Below are positions 12,201-24,536 of a DNA stretch of 64,000 nt, one piece after another. Numbering within the stretch: position 1 is the first letter of the stretch; every line of letters starts with the position of its first letter. The DNA lies in the NCBI GenBank assembly GCA_019096065.1, contig JAGUCH010000004.1, positions 6,758,001 through 6,822,000 of the forward strand, written 5' to 3'. The position numbers and the translations under genes were made by a program. Under the pieces are notes generated by a model. That model was given only the letters and a program-made list of their open reading frames with translations. It was not told where the DNA came from and searched no databases. This stretch comes from Paracyclopina nana. Taxonomy: Eukaryota; Arthropoda; Copepoda; Cyclopoida; Cyclopettidae.

Positions 12201-14039
12201 AATAAATTAAATGATTTGGAATGATTCAAAAATTATTTTGAAACTCACAAATCTAAAATAACGCTTACACACCAATATAAAAGTTTGACAAAAAAAAAAT
12301 TAAAAAACACTCATGAAATCACATGAACGCTGCATATGGATGGCAGTTTTCTGTGTTTGCTTGCAGACAAATCAATCGAAGGTAAATAGCAATTACCTTG
12401 GGGATGGCAAATTGCCGAATGTTTGAAAAGTAGTTTGTATAGTCGTAGTACATTCGATTATAATCTGTTTTTGTGATGAGGTGCGACCTAGGTGGAGATC
12501 TCAACGCCAGATTTTGCTCTCCCCCCTACATACAACAAATGGAGAATTTTATGAAGCAAACTGACCCAAAATCCGTGTTCGCTCTAATGGACACGACACA
12601 TCATGATGCATGACAAGAGATGCAAAATCGAGAGATTTACACAATATCTAACATTTCAGTTGTTAATTTAACAGAATTCCTGTAGTTTTTCTTGATTTTC
12701 CTGGCAAAAGGTTTTTTTGGATATCTTGGTGATTTCAACGCTAGCTAAGCTTAATTTCTGAAACTGTCCTCAGGATTTCAATTTAATTTTAGAAATAAAA
12801 AAAACCTGTTTTTGCTGGTGAATCTCAATGTTTTAGATAGGTGATGCTCAAAAGTGACCTGAGAGATGATTTAGAATAGTCCTTTATAAAGTGGCACAAT
12901 AATAGGTTGACCCCAATCTCGAGCTCACTTTTCTGCATCATGAGATATACTACATAGCAGCACCTGCTGCCAACAAGTAAATAGCTGGAACAAACACCCT
13001 CCTTGGGGCTATAAATACACTTCCAACAACTTGTCATCACTTTCATCACAACATTAACTTTGGCACACTTCTCGAAGACCTCAAAAAATGATGGCTTACT
13101 TATCTGACATCAGCATCTCAAATTAACTTCTCCCCTGCTTTATTGCCATTTATTATTCATGGCACGAAAAATTCGGGAATCTCCGAGGCAAAATAAATTA
13201 CAGCACAAAATCCTGTATAATGCAAAAAAGCTCTTTTTGGGCGACCAAAGTTCATTGAAAGTGAAGGTCTTTTTTACAGTAGTGTCGTTGATATCCACGG
13301 GTGGTCAAAGAGAAGAAATCTCAATTCCGAGTCGTTGTTAACTTCTTTGATCAAGATTAGTATTTTTTCCCATAAAAAGTGGAGACCTGAAGTGTCACGC
13401 TTCTTGATTGGCCATTTATAGCTAGAGATGCCTCCTTTTTCACAAAGAACCTCCATATTGGAAATATTTTTGATACTTTTTAAAACTTAGTATTTGCCAA
13501 AATTTGCTTGGAAAATTTCCTCTCAAAAAGATGTCAACATTCCCAGGTTTTTTATTCACCCTAAAAATAGGGACGATTTTTGTTGGCCTTATAAAGGGTC
13601 TTCTCAGCTGGTGAAAATTATGGCACGTGATTGCGCTACTTCACGTGATCAAGGGGACAAAATGCCCCTAAAATTGAGAAGTTGTGAGAACTAAGACAGT
13701 GATTGAGTTTACGAGCTGCGATTTTCATCACAATTTAGGGGAGAAAAAACCTAATTAGGACGTTGTAGACAGACTAGAGAGAGCACCTTTATATAAAATG
13801 GCACATAAAAAAAATTCCCTGCCCCCCACGACAAAAAAACTATTAAAGTTCATCGTCATTTGACCTTGGCGGCTTTTTTGTCAATTTTGTCTAATTAATC
13901 ATTAGCGGTCACCGCCCAAAAAGTTGCCAAAAGAATCTATTACGAGCTTTATGTGTGGCGTTCATCTCTGAGAGGAAACGAGGGCAAAAATCCATCTCTT
14001 TACATTGAACTTCAACAATTGATGTGTCAAATTCTCAAT

Positions 14040-14360
14040 TTCATATGTCTACTAACTTTTTATCTGACTGCATGAAACTCAAATTTGATTACATTTAGCT
14101 CAAATTTGACTAAACCAATCTGCTAAATCAAAGTCAAACTTAATCACATAAAACTTAAATTTAATTAAATCAAACTCAATTTTAATTACATCAAGCTCAA
14201 TTTTAATTACATCAAGCTCAAATTTGACTAAATCAAACTCCAATTTGACTTCATCAAGCTCAAACTAAATCAAACTCAAATTTGATTAAATCAAATTCAA
14301 TGACTTCAAACTAAAATTGTACTGCCACATCAAAGTAAAACTAGATAACTTCAAGCTCTG
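14040..14360. repeat. Degenerate minisatellite, CATCAAGCTCAAATTTGAC-like units
   Basis: Roughly 15 copies of a 19-22 nt unit alternating ATCAA(A/G)CTCAA and TTTGACT/TTTAATTA. It resembles the 17.7-18.3 kb array on the other side of the achaete-scute gene. Confidence 0.75.
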
Positions 14361-14639
14361 ATTGAATGAAAAATGCTTCATTCAAAGTAAGTTGTGCTTT
14401 TTTTTCAATCAAAAATTAGTACCTCATAGATTTAGCATTGAATAATGAATATTTGTCTGCCTCCACATTTGAGATGAATGGGTTAAAATATGGCAATCAG
14501 GAAAAGCGAATGAAAAGCAAAAAAGAGTAGAGGTAGACAATTGTACAAATGCTGTCCAAATTGCGTGCACTAAAACCACAAATGAGCTCGCTTTTGTGGT
14601 TGATGTAAATTCAAAAATCCTGTCTACTTCCAAAAGTGT

Positions 14640-14855
14640 AGCAACAGCAGCAGCAACAGCAAATATGTGCGTATAGTCGCCATTGTTGAATGGCCATGAT
14701 AAAAATAGTAACTGTTCCAATTTGAGCAGCAGCAGCAGCATGCCGGTCATCAGGGTGAAGCTGCTGCTGCCACAAATTGAATCTCCATTGTGTAGAGGAC
14801 CTCTCAGCCAAATTATATAACGGCATAAAAGCATTTATTGCAGCAGCAGCAGCCT
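14640..14855. repeat. Cluster of short CAG/CTG tracts
   Basis: Four short CAG or CTG runs, near 14643, 14727, 14760 and 14840, lie within 220 bp, about 250-450 bp downstream of the achaete-scute stop. An open frame crosses them but has no conserved features. They may be in the 3' UTR or just beyond it. Confidence 0.7.
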
Positions 14856-15091
14856 TTTCACATTGCAAATTCGAGCCTCCTCGATCGGAATCTCCCTAGC
14901 TTAATTGCCACCTCAAATTAGCCAAGCAGTATACGGGTCAATATCTAACAACTTTATTATTTGCATTTTTTCCTCTTCTTGGGACGGAACTCGATTTACA
15001 TAAGTAAGCATCTAAGGTATAGAAATAATAGGAGGAGCTGAGTGTAGTTTTGTTTCCTTTCTTGATAGAGATCATCCTTTGCAGTGTTTTT

Positions 15092-15976
15092 TCATGTTTC
15101 TTGCCACTTGGCAATCACATCTAGTAGCTCGTCTTCTTCATCGTTGGCCTCAATTGGTGCGGCGGTGGCGGGATGCGGAGGCTGCGCGTAGTAATAGTTG
15201 TAGTCGTAGCTCACGCTACTCGAGGTCATAGCTGAGGGACTGCTGGCAGTATTGCAATATTGAGGTAAAGCCTTGGAAAAGGGCGGTGTGCTCAGCCCAT
15301 CGAGGCCGTTGGGCGAGGCTGCCGACGAGTAGAAGCTGGAGGCGGTGTCGTAGCCGCTCTCATTGCAACGTTGGGCGCCATGTTGCACCGCAGCATTGCT
15401 GAGGAGCTGGTTAAAGTGGCCACCATTGGTGGGTGTGAGTGGGGTCAGCGGGCCTTCAGCCGGGCCCTGGTTGTGGGGCAGGTCCGTCAGCCCACCTTGA
15501 TGCACATTGAAGTGTCCATTTGTGGGAGTGAGAGGCGTGAGCGGGCTCTCGCTCAATTCCGCCCCACGTTGGGCGCCATGATACTGCTTGCTCTCCAGCA
15601 TCAGCTGCATCTGCTGGATGTACTCCACTGCATGCCTCAGAGTGTCCACCTTGGACATTTTCTTCTGCCTAGCCGCTGAAGGAATATGAGCTTTCAACAT
15701 CTCAAAGCCACTGTTGACTTGCTTCACCCGGTTCCTTTCCCGGGCATTGCGCCGCGCCACCTTGGCCGGCAGGGGGGGCTGGATGGCGTAGCCCAGTGTG
15801 GGGTGGAAGGCGATTTTCCGCCTGCAGCCCTTTGTGGATGTGGACGAGGTCACGGCCTCGGCAGAAGTGTTGGAGCACTTTGGCGCGATGGACTTGTGCA
15901 CCATGTTAACTGAGTGAAGGTTTGTGCTTGACTGAGGTGGGACGCGGAGGTCTCGCGCGTGCTTAGCACGAGCCAT
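15092..15976 (-). CDS. ASH: Achaete-scute family bHLH transcription factor
   Basis: A single-exon gene of 294 residues from the first in-frame ATG at 15976; a second candidate ATG lies at 15904. The bHLH domain contains the family-defining basic region ARRNARERNRVKQVN and helix 2 KMSKVDTLRHAVEYIQQM. The C-terminus is acidic, DEEDELLDVIAKWQET, matching the conserved tail motif of arthropod achaete-scute proteins. Between them lies a Ser/Pro/Thr-rich region with the phrase PLTPLTPTNG repeated twice. These factors dimerise with Daughterless/E proteins on E-boxes to specify neural precursors. The coding region is clearly more GC-rich than its surroundings. Wide non-coding flanks suggest complex enhancer control. 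Confidence 0.95.
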   Translation of the reverse strand: MARAKHARDLRVPPQSSTNLHSVNMVHKSIAPKCSNTSAEAVTSSTSTKGCRRKIAFHPTLGYAIQPPLPAKVARRNARERNRVKQVNSGFEMLKAHIPSAARQKKMSKVDTLRHAVEYIQQMQLMLESKQYHGAQRGAELSESPLTPLTPTNGHFNVHQGGLTDLPHNQGPAEGPLTPLTPTNGGHFNQLLSNAAVQHGAQRCNESGYDTASSFYSSAASPNGLDGLSTPPFSKALPQYCNTASSPSAMTSSSVSYDYNYYYAQPPHPATAAPIEANDEEDELLDVIAKWQET

Positions 15977-17739
15977 ATCAAGCCGCCGTTCGCGGCGCGA
16001 GCGACCAACAACAAAGGAACTTGCGCACGGCACCCGGCCGCTGCTGTTACACCGAGTATCCTTCCATTATGACCATAAAAGATGCTGCTTCTTATTTGCT
16101 TAAAATGTCCGATTCTATATTTTTCACTATGCTTTTGTTGCTGCCTTTATGTAATTGAATTTAGGCTATCTTTTTTGAATTTGTTGCGACATTTTTGGTA
16201 GTCATTTTTTGGCTGATTGAAGATAAGGGTAAAGATTCTCAAAAGCTGGACTTTCCTTGATTTAAGCCAAAATGCATTGTTTTTTAGCTTTCCTTGAGCA
16301 TTTTTGCAAGATATGGCTCAAATGAGCTGAACGTTAGAAAGTTTGCTGGAATTGGTAAAACGGCTAATGCCAGCAGTCTAAAAGGGTTTCTGTTTGGCAT
16401 TTGCCGAGATAAAAGCATTTTCTTGTTTATTCAGGGATCATGTTCAAAATGCAGCATATTTGCCCACCACTTTTGCAAGGACTGCAATACGACTTTTTTG
16501 AGCAACGAATAATATGCTGATACCAAGAAGTAAGCCGAAATGCTAATTAGCTAGCGTTGAAATCACCCAAATCCAAAAAATGTAGAAAAACCCACTAAAA
16601 AATGCTTTTCACAATTTCCGGCGTTGAAATCACCAAAGCAAAAAGCGAAGCAAAAATGGAAGTCGCTCAAAAAATGCAAAAGCTAGACAAAAATATCCGC
16701 TGCAGCTTTAGATCAGCGAGATGCACAGAGTTCAAATGCAGATTTTTTTGAGTAGAAAATTGGTAATTGTGCTCAGCACTGTGGAAAAATTATCGCAGCG
16801 TCGATCTCAGCAAGAGAGGAGAGCAAACAGTGTAGTATATAGAATAGAGCTCAGAGGTCGTTATTTGTTTTGCGTTTTTACTGGTGGGTGGTCAACTGGG
16901 AAGGTTTTATCTCTGCAAAATGACGGCCAAGAATAGAAGAAGGTGGCAATTTTGTCAGGTCTCAATTCCTATATCGGAGGACCGGCAAATAGTTTTCCCT
17001 TTCTAATTATCGCGCGAGAGCAGAGAACTCCGATATTGCAATAGAATTCTGTGGATTTTTCGCCGCGCGATGATTGTAGTGACATTTGGCTGCGACACAC
17101 ACCTGCCCCCGTTTCTGGAAATGTTATAATAATATTACAAGGTGCATTTCATGCCAGCTTCCTTATCTCAGTAAAACGAGTGAGAAGTGTTCAATTTTTA
17201 TCATAAAAATAAGGCTGAGAATGAGCCAAATCGAGTCTTCAAGAAAGAAACTCAGCTTGGTTCAATAGTTTAATTTTACATAATTTTAGTTGAGCACTTT
17301 AATAAAGATTCAAAAATTGGAATTGAATCATTTAAGTTTTTAGAGTTGTAAGCGAGGAATTCTGTGAGATTCTTTCGTATTGGGAAGGATAAAGGGCTCA
17401 TAATTGGACTTTTTATGGCTCTTTCCCCACCGTGGTGAGACAGAGTAAAGCTGCAATAAAGATGGGGACGATTTATGGCGCTCACTTTTCACTCGGTTCC
17501 CCCCATAGAAAAATGCTACAGTACAGAATACGTGTGGCTTCTGTGTGCCAGCCATTGTTGAACTTTACTCTGGCTCTGTTGCAGTTTCAAGCATTTTTCA
17601 ACTTCCGAATTCAGGCTTTTTTGTCGTGCAGACTCCAGTTCATATTTCACTTTTAGGTTTTCTTATGTGAAATGAAACGACCAACAACGAAAAAGTTGAA
17701 GACACAAATATGTGATTTACTTATATCTTATCAAATTTG

Positions 17740-18300
17740 ACTCAGCTTTCATCAAATTTGACTCAGCTTTCATCAAATTTGACTCCTTTAATCAAATTTG
17801 ACTCAGCTTTAATCAAATTTGACTCTGCTCCATCAAATATGACTCAGCTTTCATCAAATTTGACGTTGCTTTAATCAAATTTGACTCTGCTTTCATCAAA
17901 TTTGACTCTGCTTTAATCAAATTTGACTCTGCTTTAATCAAATTTGACTCTGCTCCAATAAATTTGACTCAGCTTTAAACAAATTTGACTCTGCTTTCAT
18001 CAAATTTGATTGTGCTTTAATCAAATTTGACTCAGCTATCATCAAATTCGACTCTACTTTCATCAAATTTGACTCTGCTTTCATCAAATTTGACTCTGCT
18101 TTAATCAAATTTGACTCGGCTTTCATCAAAATTGAGTCATCAGATTTGAGACAACTTATTTGAATTTGACTCAGCCTTGCTAAATTTAACTCAGCCTTCC
18201 TGTATTTTGACTCTACTTTAGTCATCAAATTTGACTCAGGTTGCATCATGATTGACTCAGCTTTGATCTAATTTGACAAAGCTTTCGTCATCAAACTTGA
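17740..18300. repeat. Minisatellite of ATCAAATTTGACTCTGCTTT units
   Basis: About 25 copies of a 20-22 nt unit, the most regular of the arrays near the achaete-scute gene. Many units contain TGACTCA or TGACTCT, the former being the AP-1/bZIP core. The array decays toward 18.3 kb. The minus-strand open frame across it is a by-product of the periodicity. Confidence 0.88.
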
Positions 18301-20714
18301 CTGAAGTGAAATCATGATTGGCTCTTTGAGAAAGGTCTCGTCAAATTTCACTCAGCTCTCATTTTTTCTAATCAGTTGAATATTAAATCCTGAAAGCTTA
18401 CATGTTTACATGTTCTAAATTTAGTAAAAGTAGGAGAAGAATTTGGCTGATATTTCCTTACAAAGAGATTCCAATACACTTTTTTACACTTGGCAAGATC
18501 TCGAGTATTTGACTTATTTGTGAGCAAAAAAGCCTCAAGAGGACCTTGAAAAGGCACAAAAATGTCTCAATTTCGGGAATGTAGTTAGCACCCGTGTAAT
18601 TTAGAATGATCGACAAGAGATGGACACAGTGGGCAGAAATGTGGCCCAAAGCTTCTCTTCTCACTCTCAGAACTAGCAAATACCACTTTAAAGGCCACTT
18701 TCCCCAGTGTGCATTGAGCAAGAGAAATATTTGGGGCATTTTTGCTGGCCAATTCTACAATATCTTCAGCTGCAAATAGTAGTAAGATTTTTTGGTATTT
18801 TTTGTCAAAATGTGGAATATATCAGGACAGGTGGATAATTACAGGTGCAACTGTGTAGCATCAAGTCAAAAGCTACTTTGGGATTATCTGGAAATGCAGA
18901 TAAATAAATAAAAGGACGAAAATTATAAAATCTATAATCACCTGAGCTTTTTTTCAAATCTTAAAACAAACATTCAATCTTCTCTATGAGGCAAAAATCA
19001 AATTAAGTACGAATGTAAGCATCATTATGGCGAAAATGGATGATGCTAATCAACATGTTGCAGCGCATAAAATGGCACGTGGATTTCCAGAGGGCAACAG
19101 AGAAAATTGTCCTTGCGTCATCTGCAACTTCCTCCGAGAGCCCAGAGCACAGCGGGAACTTTAGCCTCAAAAAACTCATTTCATCCACAAAATGGCAAAT
19201 AAATCCTTTTGACTTTTACTACTTATTTTTAATGCTCTGAAAATCCTGAAAAAACATGAAAAATGCCTGCATTGGATTTTTGAGGAGCTTTTCCCCACTG
19301 TGTGGAGGTTCATGTGGTTTTACCTGTAAAGGAAGTTGGCCACTTAGATTAGCCCCAAAACACGTGGGGATCATGCAAACTTAGCTTGGCGTCGTTCGGA
19401 AGCATCATCATCCTGCTGTTGTTCATTGAAGATAAGCCTTAATAATTCTATAGAGGCAAAATGGAGCTTGTTACCATTTCACCCTAAACTTCCCAATTTT
19501 CCAAGTTTCCTGTGCTTTTTTCCATTTGTAAAAAATGGCATTGATAATTTTGCTGAAATTTTGCACATTCAAAATAATTGCGAAAAGCTTGTCTTGAGCT
19601 TAGATTAATGCTACAAAGTCGGTTCAGATGGCGCTAGTTGCATTCTGAAATAACTCTGTTTGTGGGCTTTTTTCGGAATCAAACGGCCCATTGCAGAATC
19701 TGTCATCCGTTAACACACACAATGTGCGAGGTTGAAACGCCGGCCCGCGTTGATGAAATCACGCACCCGCTTTTATTCGCGCCCAATTTATGACGTCATT
19801 TTGATCTGAAGTGCCCTCTGTGTACGAGTGCAGCGCCATCTAGATATGATTTGGCATTAATCAAAGCTTTAGGCAAGCTTTTCCCAATTAGCTTTAAATG
19901 ATTTCTTTATGGCCATAAAAATGGTCATACTAAAAATTAGAGCATTTTTAGCGAATTTTTCATTTATGTTTATTTTCCACCACTTTATCAAATCAACTTA
20001 TCATGATTTTTTTAGTTAGGCATAAAATGTGATTGATTTTTGCATGAAATCGACTTCACACAATGTCCACAGTGGTTTTTCAGCTCTGATTTCAAATTAA
20101 TGGATGTGGACAAGTTATTTGATTTCAATCGGAAATTCCTGAGCTTGACAAATTGGGTTTACATCCATTTTAAAAGCAAGATGGAAAATGACTGAAAAAT
20201 CAACTTTTCAAAACGTAAAAACCATACCAGGAACTGTATTGGATGTCCGTGAAATTCCATGCATTCACAGAGGGAGCTCATTGAAAAAAGTGGGGAAAAA
20301 CATGTCTTTATCGGGCTATTTTCAACGAGATTTTCAGCGAAAAAGTTTGTTTGTCATATGAGATTCTTTGGCCTCTTTCCTCTTCCTTGTTGTTGATCGT
20401 AGGGAAAATAACAACAACTGAACTCAACCCTTATTTTGACCACTTGACCGTAAACCAGAAGAGCAAAAGTGCAAAACATCCCTTGTTGACCTCAGGCTAA
20501 ATTTAGCACTCTTCCTGCAAGGAAAAAAGTGGCAGGGAAATCCCTCCGATTGAGACCTGATTTTGATCCAAAAGAGCTATTTTTTGCTTCCATTTCCTGA
20601 GAACTTTTAGCCACGTTTTCGGCTCGGCTTGGCTATTGTTACTGAAAGTTGGACTAAAGTTTTCAATTTTGAACAGGTTTTTCTTTGTTTCAGAATTTCC
20701 CGGTTCTGCTAAAA

Positions 20715-21250
20715 GTTGACTCAATTTTGAGTTGGATCAGTTTTAACTTGAGTTGACTCAGTTTTGACTTGAGCGGACTCAGTTTTGACTTGAGCGGACT
20801 CAGCTTAGACTTGAGTTGACTCAGTTTTGACTTGAGCTGACTCAGCTTTGACTTGAGCGGACTCAGCTTTGACTTGAGCTGGCTCAGCTTTGACTTGATT
20901 TAACAACAGATTTACGCCACATCAGTTTTGACTTGAGCTGACTCAATTTTGACTTGAGTTTTAATTAAATTTTGACTTAAAATTTTGACTCAGTTTTTAA
21001 TTGAGTTTAAGTTCAGTTTTTAATTGAGTTTAAGTTCAGTTTTTAATTGAGTTTAAGCTCAGTTTTAATTTGATTTGGGCTCAATTTTGCATGTAATTTA
21101 GGCTGAAGTTTGACTTGAGTTTTGGCTCAAGTTTGACTTGAGTTTTGACTCAATTTTGACTTGAGTTTTGGCACTAGTTCATATTCTTAAATTAAGCTGG
21201 CAACTTTTTAAATTGAGCTGACAACTTTTTGAATTGAGCTGACTCAGTTA
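20715..21250. repeat. Minisatellite of GACTCAGTTTTGACTTGAG units
   Basis: About 25 units of 18-23 nt. The first part is GACTCAG(C/T)TTTGACTTGAGC(T/G)G; the later part drifts to TTTTAATTGAGTTTAAG and then AACTTTTTGAATTGAGCTG. The shared GACTCAG word links it to the 8.4 and 17.7 kb arrays. Confidence 0.85.
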
Positions 21251-23928
21251 TGAAACTGAAATCAAGTTTAAAATAAAAAAGTATGGAGTGCAATTTCCAA
21301 GCATGTCATTCGATTGCTTTACTTGTCGTACTTTTTCAATGGACAATGGTCAAAGCAATATAATCATTCAGACAGTTTTTTGTTTTGAAGATGATGTATT
21401 AACCATCTGGTGCCCTCTACTTTAAACTGTTTGTGAAAAATTGCCAGCAAAACATCGTCATTTTCAGGATAATACATAAAGACTATAAACCCTTATGCAG
21501 TCGTCAGTTGCCATGACCACAAAATGATGGCTCTTACTGCGATTATTCCTTGCTCAATTTGCCGTTTTTCTCTGTAGAGTCGAATATGCTACTTTCACCA
21601 TTCTCCATTGTCTTTAATTTCAAAATACAGCATTTCATTAAGATTATTGAAATTTTCATCATATTTCAGCACAATTTTCAAATAATTCAGCTTGTGTTTC
21701 AGGATTCAATGATTTATTTTCAGTTTTTGAACTATGCATTTTTTTATTGAAAATATGATTTCAAAATGAGGACAATTGGCTGATGCTGATGATTAATGCA
21801 AAGCTGTGGCAAAAATTGGCCAAACTAGACCATCATCATTTTTCTCAACTGTCCAGCAGCAATTATCTCTCGGTTCTCCTGGAGATTTTAACGCGCGTCA
21901 GGGGACTGGAAAATCCCTTATCATCTTGACAAATCTATTTGTTTTCCCTTGTTTTACTCATTATTACAGAATCTTGACAATGTCAGACCGCCACATGTGG
22001 CAATGGGGCAACAATTTTAGCAACAAGGTGTTCCAAAAATTGCTCATCATTTTTACTCATTTAAGCTTTCAATAATGATATAACTGATTTTGGCCTAAAA
22101 GCAAATCAATTTATAAGAGAAATGATCAAAAATGTGCTTTTTGAATGAAGTTTGGGTTTTAGCGTATTTTTAGCCTATTTTTTGGAAATATTTAATTTTA
22201 CATAATTTTGATTTTTTCATGATGAATAATAATTGAATTAACTGAGTCACTCAGTATTTTGAAGTAGGCCAAAAATAGACTTGTTTAAACGGTTTAAGCT
22301 ACTGCTGTGACACAGTTACTGATGTTGCCAAAGTTAAGGAATTTTTTCGCTCGCACACAGGCAAATGTCAAGTCTAATTCTATCAAAAAATTCAATGGTT
22401 AACCAGAATCAATCACACTATAAACCAATTTATCTGAAACTAAAGAATAGTTTGCAAAATCCAAAATCATCCACAGTATTTCAAGTTGGAAAGTAGCTTA
22501 CAATGCAATGTGCAATTTATCCAAAAATTCCAGAAATTTTTGCATGCAGAATTTCCAATTGAAATTGAGAGAATGTGCAGTAATTTTACACAGACAAAAA
22601 TGTGTCAGAGTTCATCATAAAGTGTCGCCTGATCAAAGGATAAACTATGCACACAGTGGAATGTTTCACCTACATTTTTGACCCAAAATCGGCCGAGTTT
22701 TGACCTAAAACGAAGTTGGCCAAAATAGGCTATTTTTGGCTGAAAAGGTGATTCAAACGAGAGCGTCAGCTTTCATTGTAATCCCTTTCTGGTCCCGTTA
22801 TGAAATCAGAGAGCCTTCAACATCATCAGGTGAAATAACCACAGTGGAAAAATCACCCACAAAAAAAAAAATGGCCAATTTTGAATGAAATTAATGAAGC
22901 CTCATTTTTTTTGGGAAAATTGGCAATTTTAATCAATGATTAGCTCAAAAGTTTATTTTTGGTCAATTTTGCACACAGGGTTCTTCTTGTACAAATACCA
23001 CACAGAAATAGTAGTCCAGTAAATGGCCAGACCCTGTAATTTGACGAGTTTGCCCGAATGACAACAACAGCTCGTGCCACTTATTTTGAGAGTTCAAGGT
23101 GAATTTTTCATAATTTTCTTAACCATCTCCTTTCAAAAGCTTCATTGTTTACACTGAAAATTCACGCTCATTTTCTTGCTAATCCTTTCTTTGGAGAACG
23201 GCTCAATCACCAATTGTCTAATTGTGACCCAAACTTATAAACATTATATATCATATTTTTTGTAATTAGACTTAATTTCATCATTGACTGACAAACTTGC
23301 TCTTTTTTAACTTTTAAAAAAGCATATTAATACTTGAAGTGAGACAGGAAAACATAATTTTAAAAAATCCCCACAAAAAACTTCAAATTTGGTGAACCAG
23401 TTAAAATCGTGAAAAAAAAAAGAAAAAAGCCAAAATCTGATATTACAAAGCCTCCTTTATAACCAAGTAATTAGTTTGTTTTTTCCTTATGAAATTTGCG
23501 GCCTTTTTCTGTTTGTCGGAATGATATACAAGTGAAAGGGGTTTATTGTTGCTCTGCATGAGATGAGGGCAGGTGGTGTGTTCCACTGTGCTGCTCTAAG
23601 GATGCGGCTATTTTCAGTGTTTTTGTCTAGATTCAAGTTCACCTGCTAACAGTAGCCACTTTCACACCCACTTCCTTTAAGACTGGGTCAAACTTGTGAC
23701 CCTAACCGCAACAGTTGGAAATTAGTTTACCCTAAAACAGCTGATAACATTCAACAAATATGCCACTTCCTTCAGTACAACAAAGAAAGCGCATTGATTA
23801 TGAAAGAAAACATATTGTGCTGAATGACTGAAGTTCCATTTGAGACAAAAGCAAAATGCTTATTTTAGCATTGTTTTTAACATTTTCATTCGAATTTTCA
23901 ACAGCTCTACAGAAAATTAAAGCTATTA

Positions 23929-24536
23929 CAGTAGTAGAGTATTTTGAATTTTTGAATTTGGCGCCATTTCTTTGCTTGTTTTGAATTTTGATGCCTGACA
24001 CGTGCGTCCGTCGTCATTTCTAAAAAATCTTCTTAACCTTGCTTAGACTAATTTTAAAAGCATCAATTACATTTTAAAACCAACTAGTACATAGTTGAGA
24101 AGTGCTAGAATTGGAATTTGGCGCCAATTCCTTGTTTGTTTTGAATTCTTCGGCATGACACGTGCGCCCCTCATAGCATAGTTTTCATATATACATGGGA
24201 ACTAAATGGGAACCATGAAATCAACCATTCAGAAGATACAGTAGAATATTTTGAATTTTTGAATTTGGCGCCATTTCTTTGCTTGTTTTGAATTTTGACA
24301 TGACATGTGCGCCCTTCGCCATTTCTAATTTTTTTTCTTAACCTTGATTAGACTAATTTGAAAAGCATCAATTACATTTTAAAACCAACTACATAGTTGA
24401 GAAGTGCTAGAATTGGAATTTGGCGCCAATTCCTTGTTTGTTTTGAATTCTTCGGCATGACACGTGCGCCCCTCATAGCATAGTTTTCATATACACATGG
24501 GAACCATGAAATCAACCTTTCAGAAGATGATGATCA
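23929..24536. repeat. Tandem duplication of a ~305-bp unit carrying TTTGGCGCCA palindromes
   Basis: Two adjacent copies (about 23929-24237 and 24238-24536) share long matching blocks. Each copy contains two half-units in which TTTGGCGCC is followed by TTGTTTTGAATT and TGACA(C/T)GTGCG, so the palindrome occurs four times. No coding potential is visible. Confidence 0.8.

Larger units (their letters stand above)
5052..15091. other. Gene-poor region downstream of the achaete-scute gene
   Basis: About 10 kb with no convincing coding exon. Open frames are short (60-136 codons), low in complexity and unlike known families. It holds the minisatellites at 8.4-9.25 kb and 14.0-14.4 kb and CAG clusters near 14.65-14.85 kb. 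TATA-like and E-box-like (CACGTG, CAGCTG) words are scattered throughout, for example CACGTG near 11.79, 13.62 and 13.64 kb. Large non-coding flanks are typical of proneural genes with many enhancers, so regulatory DNA is likely, but no single element can be proven here. Confidence 0.6.

Noticed and set aside
14424-14868. Minus frames crossing CAG tracts (136 and 85 codons)
   Set aside because: Low complexity, no conserved motif, in the 3' region of the achaete-scute gene.
16294-16936. Short + frames upstream of the achaete-scute gene
   Set aside because: 71-72 codons, no recognisable motif, and no supporting splice sites.
17938-18249. 103-codon minus frame of repeated ESNLMKA units
   Set aside because: A translation of the ~21-bp minisatellite. 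Because the period is divisible by three in places, the frame stays open by chance.
6437-23590. Recurring CCACTGTG/CACAGTGG words in the gene-poor region
   Set aside because: About ten were noted, but an 8-base word without conserved spacing in 17 kb cannot be told from chance by eye.
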